From assembly GCA_002401225.1 (NCBI GenBank), contig NVSM01000014.1:11195-17985 (forward strand): a stretch of 6,791 nucleotides of DNA, written 5' to 3'. Below the pieces are notes generated by a model that ran no database searches, was not told the DNA's origin, and worked only from the letters and a program-made list of their open reading frames with translations. Every line of letters begins with the position of its first letter. Position 1 is the first letter of the stretch. Made by a program: the position numbers and the translations under genes. Of this stretch, positions 1-5,817 are shown piece by piece. The DNA is from a bacterium (lineage in GTDB: Bacteria; Planctomycetota; Phycisphaerae; Phycisphaerales; UBA1924).

Positions 1-1044
1 TGCCGATTCATGCACACGGATCACGACCATCATCGAATCTGCGGATGGAAGATGGATCAACTCTTGACGCTCGTACACCTCTTGCCCTTCATCGAGAGGC
101 TGGGTATCGCCTCGCCAGCTAAACTGGGCGCTGGTCGCATAGACCACCATGCCATCTGCGGGTGCATACATTTTGGTCTTTGAAAGCTGATCTTCGATCT
201 TTTCTAGCCGAAGTTTTTGACGAGTGAGTTCCGCACCGAATGCTCGCAGGCGAGCCTGGGCTTGCACCAGTTCACTCGAAGATTCTCGATTCACCCGCTG
301 GAGCGCAAGCTTCTTTTGATTAATGTCAGAATCGAGTTCTGTAAGTTTACGGGTGTGGGTGAACTCTTTGAGAAGGTTCAGGGTTTCTTTGGCGAGTGCA
401 ACCTGAAGCTCTGCCCGCTTGAGCGTGAGTTCGTCGGCGCGGAACTCAGTCTCCGAAAGATACTGCTCGGCGTTGAGTTTCTTCGACCATTCAAACTCGT
501 CGGTCGCTCGTTTGAAATCTTCTTCTGCAAGGGTGAGTTGGGTCTCAGACTCCATGAGTGTCTTTGGCCATTCGCCTTGGATGTATTTGGTTTTGTCTTC
601 AATCGCAAACTGATTATCAAGCTCGGCCCGTGCGATGTTGGCCTGGTTCTGGATCTTGACAACTTCCAAGTTCTCTTTTGCTGAGATATGATCCGCTTCG
701 GTGTTCTCAACCTGAATCTGTTGATCGACAAGCCGATCCTGAAGGGTGCTCGAATCGAGCTCAACAAGCAGCTCGCCCTCTTTGACGACAACACCCTCAT
801 CGATGACAAAGATCACCGAGGTCCGCCCTTCAACCTGGCTCTTGACAATGTGCTGATCGCGCGACTTAACCGTCCCTGTTTCGGTCAGGCTGATCGACAA
901 CGCCCCGCGTTTAACAGTATAGGTCGAACGCGCGAGTTCGCTCGATGAGCGAGAGCCTCGTTGCAATACGACCACTGCGACCGCAGCGACAGCGATAAGG
1001 ATGATCACAAAGAGGACCGCGACGATTTTAAATGTTTTACTCAT
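1..1044 (-). CDS. HlyD/MacA-type periplasmic adaptor subunit of an efflux pump (3' end outside window)
   Basis: This is the membrane-fusion (adaptor) protein of a tripartite exporter; it would link an inner-membrane pump to the TolC-like partner encoded just upstream. The first 348 codons are open to the left edge with no stop. Residues about 7-27 form one hydrophobic anchor with a preceding Lys-rich start (MSKTFK), and there is no lipobox. Residues about 64-99 look like the first lipoyl half-motif (VIDEGVVVKEGELLVELDSS). Residues about 108-288 are charged, heptad-like and helical, the long coiled-coil hairpin, and APADGMVVYA at 294-303 is the second lipoyl half. The beta-barrel part begins near 320 and is cut off. 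The ATG overlaps the tolC-like stop by 8 bases, and GAAGG lies 8 bases upstream, so coupled translation is likely. The family call is firm. Whether the pump is an ABC (MacB-like) or an RND transporter cannot be seen here. Confidence 0.9.
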   Translation of the reverse strand, partial: MSKTFKIVAVLFVIILIAVAAVAVVVLQRGSRSSSELARSTYTVKRGALSISLTETGTVKSRDQHIVKSQVEGRTSVIFVIDEGVVVKEGELLVELDSSTLQDRLVDQQIQVENTEADHISAKENLEVVKIQNQANIARAELDNQFAIEDKTKYIQGEWPKTLMESETQLTLAEEDFKRATDEFEWSKKLNAEQYLSETEFRADELTLKRAELQVALAKETLNLLKEFTHTRKLTELDSDINQKKLALQRVNRESSSELVQAQARLRAFGAELTRQKLRLEKIEDQLSKTKMYAPADGMVVYATSAQFSWRGDTQPLDEGQEVYERQELIHLPSADSMMVVIRVHESA

Positions 1045-3001
1045 CTTCTGAACCTTCATTCTTCTGTGCGTGTTGTGCAGGTCGGAGCTGGTCGAGTGTT
1101 GCTCTGATCGCTTCAATGTCGTAGGCCTCTGGGGTGAACTCGACCCAAAGCCCATTGGAATCCACTTCGAGCACACCCAGATCGCGTTGGAGTTGAAGCT
1201 CGCCGATGCGGTAGGTGACGACCGCGTTGGTCAATGCGTCTTGCGCAGCGTTCAATGCGTTCTGTGCTTCGAGTAAGTCTCGAATCTCCGCACGCCCAGC
1301 CTGCAAAAACAGATCCGTCGAATCCACTCGTCTCTGTGCAACCCGCACAGACTCGGCCTGGATCTTGATCGATTCGCGTGATTCAAGCAGCGATCGCAGC
1401 ACACTTCGCACATCAAACTTCACCGCATCTTCAGCATCTTGAAGCCTGCGAATAGTTTGTTCGTAAGCAATCAACGCGTTCCGATAGCTATTGCGTTCGC
1501 TGGTGCGTTCGAAGGGGAGATCAATCCCAAGCAAGAGCGAGTAGAAACCGCGATCGGTCCGAAGCTGGCCATTATTGCTCGACGCACTGCTCAAAGATCG
1601 GCTCTCGCCAAGTGATGCAGAGCCGAGCAGTGTGATGTCGGCCCGAAGATTATCCGCAGCGATCGCGACACTGCGCTGGGCATCAACAATCTCGCCGACC
1701 GCGACCCGAAGATCGAGCCGATTCATTAATGCAATCAATATGGCATCAGCCTGTGGCAACTCCATCGGCCCGGCGTCATCCATCGACGGCGCGACAAGCA
1801 CAACAGGAGCATTGGCAGGAGGCACAACATCGCTCTGGCTAGTCGATTGAGGCTCAAGATACTTCGCATAGCGTTCGGAGTTGAGCAACACATCAAACTC
1901 GCCGTCATCAAGCTCGATGAGTGAATCGGTCGGAAGCCCAAGCGTGATCTTGAATCGATCGAGTGTTTGCTCAGCAGCCTGCACCGCACTCACCCACGAG
2001 TTGCGAGCGCGAAGCTCATCCTGCACCGATTGATCAACCTGAATCTCGGGCAACCGACCCGCGTCGGCAAGTCTTCTCGCCCGTCGAGTTGAAGCGACGA
2101 CTCGTGTGTAGTTCTCAACCGCATTTTCCACCCGGTCAAGTTGCTGAAGAACCGAAAGATAATCGCTCGCGATGCCAACGGCAAAGGTTCGCTTAAACCG
2201 CTCAAAGCTATAAATCGAATAGACCACATCACGCTGGGCCTGTGTCAAAGGCTCGGTCACCACAAACTTGCTCGAGCCACGCAAAAGCGGGATCGACAAC
2301 GAAGTATCAAGGCGAATCCCTGTCGAACTCTCGCGTGAGCCGTTGAGAAGCTTGGTGAGATCAACCGCGAGCAACCCCATGAACTGGGCACCGTTCTTGA
2401 ATCGCTTGGAAACACTCAACGAATCCTGACCAACAATCCCTGTGGTTTCTGTGCTTGTGCCAAGATCGGTGCTCAGGACAGAATCAACCACCCCGGCCCA
2501 AGTATCACGGAAGTTGTTGCGTTCGAGATCGAGCCGAAGCGCGGATTGGAAAACCGTTTCTTTCTGAGTCTGGTACGATCGGCTATTGGTCGCTGCGATC
2601 TCTAACGCCTCGTGCAGCGTGATCATCAGTGAAAGCGTTCCACTCGAATCATTCTGTGCCCGCTCAGAAAAATAAGAATCATCGGGCCATTGCTCAATAA
2701 CCTGGTCATCGCTCGATCCCGCGCTCGCAGGGGTAATCATCGGGAGGCGTTGATCAAGCAGAAGCCTTCGTCGAAGCGAATCGCTCGCAGGTTCAATTGT
2801 GAACCCCTCTTCCGTCCGTCCCATCGCTGAAGCCCATGCCTCATCAAGAATCTTGTTTGCCGAAGCATCAGCTTCTTCACGATACGACTGGGGCGATCGA
2901 CATCCGCCAAGAGCCATCATCAGCGTAGTGATAAGCACCGTGTTTCTGGCAATTACATATTTGGTTGACTGTGTATATTCATCCGACGCCATATCACGCA
3001 T
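1037..3001 (-). CDS. TolC-like outer-membrane efflux lipoprotein
   Basis: This is the outer-membrane channel of a tripartite exporter, 654 residues from the ATG at 3001. Hydrophobic residues about 21-33 lead to the lipobox LGGC with Cys34, so the mature protein is probably lipidated. Two OEP-type halves are visible. The first starts at about 127 (ITLHEALEIAATNSRSYQ) and runs to about 360, with long helices (e.g. 268-310 and 320-352). The second runs from about 415 (ELPQADAILIALMNRLDLR) to about 610, ending in the typical YRIGELQLQRDLGVL. The protein is longer than classical TolC homologues (about 450-500 residues), because of a roughly 90-residue segment after Cys34, a Ser/Pro/Ala-rich linker at about 383-412 and a polar tail. 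M4 (ATG at 2992) is an alternative start: the upstream GGGG lies 9 bases from it but touches the ATG at 3001. Its stop overlaps the adaptor gene. No regulator gene is adjacent. Confidence 0.9.
   Translation of the reverse strand: MRDMASDEYTQSTKYVIARNTVLITTLMMALGGCRSPQSYREEADASANKILDEAWASAMGRTEEGFTIEPASDSLRRRLLLDQRLPMITPASAGSSDDQVIEQWPDDSYFSERAQNDSSGTLSLMITLHEALEIAATNSRSYQTQKETVFQSALRLDLERNNFRDTWAGVVDSVLSTDLGTSTETTGIVGQDSLSVSKRFKNGAQFMGLLAVDLTKLLNGSRESSTGIRLDTSLSIPLLRGSSKFVVTEPLTQAQRDVVYSIYSFERFKRTFAVGIASDYLSVLQQLDRVENAVENYTRVVASTRRARRLADAGRLPEIQVDQSVQDELRARNSWVSAVQAAEQTLDRFKITLGLPTDSLIELDDGEFDVLLNSERYAKYLEPQSTSQSDVVPPANAPVVLVAPSMDDAGPMELPQADAILIALMNRLDLRVAVGEIVDAQRSVAIAADNLRADITLLGSASLGESRSLSSASSNNGQLRTDRGFYSLLLGIDLPFERTSERNSYRNALIAYEQTIRRLQDAEDAVKFDVRSVLRSLLESRESIKIQAESVRVAQRRVDSTDLFLQAGRAEIRDLLEAQNALNAAQDALTNAVVTYRIGELQLQRDLGVLEVDSNGLWVEFTPEAYDIEAIRATLDQLRPAQHAQKNEGSEDE
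1053..1057 (-). promoter_or_regulatory. Shine-Dalgarno site of the adaptor gene, inside the tolC-like gene
   Basis: GAAGG on the minus strand lies 8 bases before the ATG at 1044 and falls within the last codons of the upstream gene. It supports this start and suggests translational coupling through the ATGAGTAA overlap (1037-1044). Confidence 0.6.
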
Positions 3002-3021
3002 CCCCGGTCATTGCGAATCTG

Positions 3022-3042
3022 TGGATGCACCTGATACATCCA
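3022..3042. promoter_or_regulatory. Inverted repeat TGGATG-N9-CATCCA in the leader of the efflux operon
   Basis: A perfect 6-bp inverted repeat with a 9-base centre lies about 20 bases upstream of the tolC-like start and just downstream of a weak promoter candidate. It could be a repressor operator or a leader hairpin. No regulator gene is in the window to pair it with, and 6-bp repeats also arise by chance. Confidence 0.25.
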
Positions 3043-3050
3043 GCCCAGAT

Positions 3051-3079
3051 CGTACAGCCGAGCATTGGGTCGGTTGCAA
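3051..3079 (-). promoter_or_regulatory. Weak sigma70-like promoter candidate for the efflux operon
   Basis: On the minus strand TTGCAA (3079-3074) and TGTACG (3056-3051) are separated by 17 bases, about 50 bases before the tolC-like start. Both boxes match the consensus only partly (4 of 6 and 3 of 6). The efflux genes could instead be reached by readthrough from the tRNA, since no convincing terminator separates them. Confidence 0.2.
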
Positions 3080-3131
3080 TCCGCGCGGAAAGAAATGTGC
3101 AGTTTGGCGCAAAAAGGGCCACTCCCCAAAG

Positions 3132-3204
3132 AGCCACCTTGGAGACTTGAACTCCAGACCTAAGCTTTACGAAAGCTTCGCTCTACCAACTGAGCTAAGG
3201 CGGC
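3132..3204 (-). tRNA. tRNA-Thr, anticodon CGU
   Basis: The minus strand folds into a full cloverleaf of 73 bases. The acceptor stem is GCCGCCU with AGGUGGC (7 bp, one G-U pair). The D arm is GCUC/GAGC with an AGUUGGUA loop. The anticodon stem is AAGCU/AGCUU with the loop UUCGUAA, giving anticodon CGU at 3171-3169, which reads the Thr codon ACG. The variable loop is AGGUC, and the T arm is UGGAG/CUCCA with the loop UUCAAGU. The discriminator is U and no CCA follows in the DNA, so the CCA end must be added after transcription. G35 and U36 with a C2-G71 pair agree with threonine identity. It stands alone between the metalloprotease terminator and the efflux operon. Confidence 0.95.
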
Positions 3205-3235
3205 ATCAAACGGGTAAATTGGTCGTCCTTCTCAC

Positions 3236-3241
3236 AATATA
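3236..3241 (-). promoter_or_regulatory. Candidate -10 box for the tRNA-Thr gene
   Basis: TATATT on the minus strand lies 31 bases upstream of the tRNA 5' end, which would give a leader of roughly 25 bases. No good -35 hexamer is found 16-18 bases further upstream, so the call rests on the -10 box alone. It sits downstream of the metalloprotease terminator, where a new promoter is needed. Confidence 0.35.
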
Positions 3242-3311
3242 TCCCATCCGATTCAGTATACGCATCTGATCATCAACCAACCACCGATCTTTGGGTCGGC
3301 GTGTGGTCTAC

Positions 3312-3353
3312 AAAAAAGAAGACGGCCCCTCTGAAAAAACAGGAGGAGCCGTC
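3312..3353 (-). terminator. Intrinsic terminator of the metalloprotease gene
   Basis: On the minus strand a hairpin with arms at 3341-3353 and 3321-3333 (GACGGC pairs with GCCGTC, then one mismatch, then CCTC with GAGG, then a bulge) closes on a T6 loop. It is followed by the T-rich run TTCTTTTTT (3320-3312). It starts about 35 bases after the stop codon at 3390 and fits a rho-independent terminator for minus-strand transcription. Confidence 0.85.
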
Positions 3354-3389
3354 CACAAATGGGGGCTATTGAATAATGGGCAATGTCGT

Positions 3390-4604
3390 TTATGGACAGC
3401 CTTCGCTATATGAGCTCAGGTACGCCGAAACATCGAAGAAGTTGAACAAACCATCGTCGTTGAGATCTGCCCGAGCTTCAGTCAATCCAAACGAAACCAA
3501 GAATGCAGAAACATCAAAGAAGTTGAGTTCGCCAAACGGCTCAGCAAGGTCGGCTGGTGAACAACCACCTGCTGCGATCGAGAACAGGTTTGGGCGGTAT
3601 GTGAGCATCGAACAACGCATGCGGTTGTTCTGTTCAACCGTAAACTGGTTCATGCAGATATCGTCGGAGTAATCCATGTAGTTATGGAATGGTGCCGGGC
3701 CGCCACATGAGTTTCGGCTGTTTGGGCATCCGCCCGTTGGGCTACTCTCGCCATTGGTGTCACAGATGCGATCGCCAGTGGTGTAGCAACTGCTTGTTCC
3801 ACAGCCACCGGAGAATGTATGGTACAGTCCGAGGTAGTGACCAACCTCATGGGTGACCGTGCGGCCAAGGTTAAACGGGTTAAACGGTGCATTGCGCCCG
3901 AAGGTCGAGTACAAAATCACGACGCGGTCCGCGTTCGATCCTGAGATCCCGCCCTGAGGCAAGTCTGGGACATATCCCAATGCGCCGCCGCCGTTGTTGG
4001 TATAGATATTGAGGTACCGATTGGTATCCCATGCGAGGGTGTTGTAATACCCGCCGCCATCGTTAAACCATGTATTGTTGGTCGAACGGGTGATCCCATT
4101 GGTCGGGTTGCCGCTTGGGTCTTGGGTCGCGAGATAAAACTCGATCTGCCCGTCATTGCCAGGTGCACCATTGGTGCCCGCCAGCGCTTGGAAATCTTCG
4201 TTGAGGATATCGATCTGTGATTGCACGCGTGCATCGGTCATCGATCCTGTGCCGCTGGTGCGTTGGATGACATGGACAACCACCGGAATGCGATAGAGCG
4301 CGACCGATGGGTCATACTGTGGCCGAATCGTTGTTCGTCCGAAGGTACAATCATTCCCACCACGAAGCGCATCGAATGCCGGGTCAGCAATCGGCCTAGT
4401 GCTGCACCTGTTTTCTTCGAAGCTGTAATATCCAGATTCGTGAAGATCATTCCAAGATGTGAAAATGTGCCCATCAGCGTGAATCTCGGTGTCCGAGATC
4501 ACCTGAAACGATGGGGTATCGATCTGGGGTTGGGTGGTATTCTGTGATGATGGAGCGAGTGCGATTGCACCAGCGAGTGCGATTGCGGAAGCGATCGAGA
4601 GCAT
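3390..4604 (-). CDS. Secreted M43-type (cytophagalysin/pappalysin) zinc metalloprotease with C-terminal Phycisphaerales-type repeats
   Basis: This is a 404-residue predicted extracellular zinc endopeptidase; its substrate is unknown. Residues 1-17 (MLSIASAIALAGAIALA) form a hydrophobic signal peptide without a basic N-region. The catalytic domain starts near 104 with YRIPVVVHVIQ and includes SQIDILNEDFQ. The zinc motif HEVGHYLGLYH has ligands H252, H256 and H262 and the catalytic base E253, followed by GDRICDT at 277-283 and the Met-turn NYMDYSDD around M310, as in the M43 family. Seven Cys between 268 and 331 suggest disulfides. The tail (350-404) holds two repeats containing NFFDVSA. The second loop, DLNDDGLFNFFD (381-392), is EF-hand/dockerin-like. 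The first (DLAEPFGELNFFD) lacks most of the acidic ligands and has one extra residue. The protein ends in GCP. AAGAGG lies 6 bases before the ATG and supports this start. The gene stands alone, with hairpins on both sides. Confidence 0.9.
   Translation of the reverse strand: MLSIASAIALAGAIALAPSSQNTTQPQIDTPSFQVISDTEIHADGHIFTSWNDLHESGYYSFEENRCSTRPIADPAFDALRGGNDCTFGRTTIRPQYDPSVALYRIPVVVHVIQRTSGTGSMTDARVQSQIDILNEDFQALAGTNGAPGNDGQIEFYLATQDPSGNPTNGITRSTNNTWFNDGGGYYNTLAWDTNRYLNIYTNNGGGALGYVPDLPQGGISGSNADRVVILYSTFGRNAPFNPFNLGRTVTHEVGHYLGLYHTFSGGCGTSSCYTTGDRICDTNGESSPTGGCPNSRNSCGGPAPFHNYMDYSDDICMNQFTVEQNNRMRCSMLTYRPNLFSIAAGGCSPADLAEPFGELNFFDVSAFLVSFGLTEARADLNDDGLFNFFDVSAYLSSYSEGCP
4554..4586 (-). repeat. 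Tandem 15-bp direct repeat inside the signal-peptide codons
   Basis: A 15-base unit (minus strand GCAATCGCACTCGCT) occurs exactly twice, at 4554-4568 and 4572-4586, with an 18-bp period. It encodes AIALA twice, at residues 7-11 and 13-17 of the metalloprotease signal peptide. An in-frame duplication of six codons would explain it and lengthens the hydrophobic core. Confidence 0.8.
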
Positions 4605-4730
4605 GTGAGACCTCTTGGGTTGTTGGTGATCCCGTGCGGTGATACAAAATACTCGTAGAAGTCAGCGTGCGCCGATCATTGCGTTGAGCATATGTGCATG
4701 TGAGATCAGGTTTCAGAAAACAAACAGAAC

Positions 4731-4744
4731 CACCCGAATGGGTG
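4731..4744. repeat. Small inverted repeat CACCC-GAAT-GGGTG upstream of the metalloprotease
   Basis: A perfect 5-bp stem with a 4-base loop lies about 130 bases before the metalloprotease start, in the 261-bp gap that otherwise holds only the terminator at 4798-4827. No convincing -35/-10 pair is visible around it, so its role, if any, is unknown. Confidence 0.3.
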
Positions 4745-4797
4745 TCGCAGCAATATACGCAGTTCTTGGTGTGTGGTGTTGCATAAATATGGAAGGG

Positions 4798-4827
4798 AAA
4801 GCCCAGTTTTTGAATAAACTGGGCTTT
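4798..4827 (-). terminator. Perfect 12-bp stem-loop, probable terminator of the DUF6624 lipoprotein gene
   Basis: AAAGCCCAGTTT and AAACTGGGCTTT pair perfectly around a 6-base loop, 39 bases past the stop codon at 4866. Read on the minus strand the descending arm ends in GGGCTTT and continues CCCTTCC, so the T-run is short. The A/T-flanked GC core is typical of intrinsic terminators and would work in either direction. It separates the lipoprotein and metalloprotease transcripts. Confidence 0.7.
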
Positions 4828-4865
4828 CGTTGGCTATTTTGGTGGTATTTGGATGAAATCTGGCG

Positions 4866-5714
4866 TTAATCATCGGTCATTACTTCAGCAAACGCGGTCC
4901 CCGGATCGACCAGTGATGCCTGATAGGCCACCGCGATCGCACTGACAAACTCCTGATGCGGAGGCATGCCCATCAGCTTTCGACGCGAATCGAGATGCTC
5001 AGGGTCTTCAATCGGGACCGTTGGTGTTGGAACCATCACGCCATACTCGTTGCTCGCCATCGCCATCTGCGTTCCAAACACCTGAGGCTGATCCTGAAAC
5101 ACTCGAATCCGATCGGTCAACAACGCAACATACGATGCAGGCAACTCGCCATCTTCAACAAGATCAATCATCATCGCAAGGCTTTGGTTCTGGAACTCGG
5201 CATCGTGCCCAGCGTGCTGAATCACCATGTACGCAGCTTGGGTCGCTTTGAGCCCAACCGATTCACGCGTTGGCCAACCGATATGCTCGACGATCTCTTT
5301 GAGCCGATCACTCTGTGCAATGTCAATCGCGCGGATCGTACTCGCAGATGTGGGAACCTGTGAACTTGGATACACCGTATTGCTCACTACGCTCTGATCA
5401 AGATCAAACATCGCTTCGAGTTCAGCTTGGATCTCTTCGATGGTGTAGCTGGCGATCGGATCTGGATAGTGGGGGATGAACTCGTCTGCGAAGATGTTCC
5501 CGATCACCAACTCAACATCAGGATCAACCGGTGCAAACTCCGGCGCAAAGCTTTGCGATTCACTCTCGGCGATCGGTGCAGAGGCCGATGCAGAAATCGG
5601 TTGAGCTTCGTGCGAATCACACGCCTGGGCGCGTTCTTGGCTCGAAGCGCAGCCGCTTGCCAGAAGAAGTGATGAGATGGTGAGTGTCGTTGCGAGGGAA
5701 AATGCGTGGTTCAT
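4866..5714 (-). CDS. Predicted lipoprotein with a DUF6624-type domain
   Basis: The 282-residue product starts with a hydrophobic stretch leading to LLASGC, a lipobox with Cys22, so it is probably anchored to a membrane facing the periplasm. Residues about 23-65 are a Ser/Ala/Glu-rich spacer. Residues about 66-127 include a short acidic helix (YTIEEIQAELEAMFDLD). Residues about 128-257 match from memory the pattern of DUF6624: GWPTR (146-150), the QHAGHD core with His167 and His170, LLTDR (198-202), a GTQ motif (214-216), VPIEDPEHLDSRR (233-245) and GMPP. The function of this family is not known to me, and no catalytic activity is assigned. The ATG at 5714 puts the signal peptide at the N-terminus; an in-frame GTG at 5795 would add 27 residues ahead of it and is less likely. 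No clear Shine-Dalgarno precedes either start. It may be co-transcribed with the reductase 102 bp upstream. Confidence 0.8.
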   Translation of the reverse strand: MNHAFSLATTLTISSLLLASGCASSQERAQACDSHEAQPISASASAPIAESESQSFAPEFAPVDPDVELVIGNIFADEFIPHYPDPIASYTIEEIQAELEAMFDLDQSVVSNTVYPSSQVPTSASTIRAIDIAQSDRLKEIVEHIGWPTRESVGLKATQAAYMVIQHAGHDAEFQNQSLAMMIDLVEDGELPASYVALLTDRIRVFQDQPQVFGTQMAMASNEYGVMVPTPTVPIEDPEHLDSRRKLMGMPPHQEFVSAIAVAYQASLVDPGTAFAEVMTDD

Positions 5715-5748
5715 GCACACAATATCGAAAAAGAAGAGCAACAAGGAC

Positions 5749-5817
5749 ACCCAGATCCTGACTCTTATCGAGTTTCGATTTTGCCTAATCCGCACAAACC
5801 AACCGCCGAATCTGGGT
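5749..5817. repeat. 8-bp inverted repeat spanning the reductase-lipoprotein junction
   Basis: ACCCAGAT (5749-5756) and ATCTGGGT (5810-5817) are perfect inverted copies 53 bases apart. The second touches the last base of the reductase stop codon. Between them ATCGA-GTT-TCGAT (5767-5779) forms a smaller hairpin. No T-run follows on the minus strand, so it is not a standard terminator; it may be chance or an mRNA structure between the two genes. Confidence 0.35.

Noticed and set aside
217..948. Open frames on the plus strand (217-684, 688-948) and a second minus-strand frame (378-809) at the left end
   Set aside because: They are shadows of the adaptor gene, whose frame is open from 1044 to the edge and carries a membrane anchor, lipoyl motifs and coiled coil.
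3111..3127. Possible terminator after the tRNA: GGG-N5-CCC followed by TTTTT on the minus strand
   Set aside because: The stem has only three or four pairs, too weak for a supported intrinsic terminator.
3132..3204. tRNA-Thr as an integration site for a mobile element
   Set aside because: No integrase gene and no repeated copy of the tRNA 3' end is visible in the window.
2799..3269. Plus-strand open frame of 156 codons across the tolC-like start and the tRNA
   Set aside because: It crosses a complete tRNA gene and the 5' end of a well-supported gene on the other strand, and its product has no recognisable features.
5715..5795. Longer start (GTG at 5795) for the DUF6624 lipoprotein
   Set aside because: It would bury the lipobox signal peptide about 50 residues inside the protein; the ATG at 5714 places it at the N-terminus.
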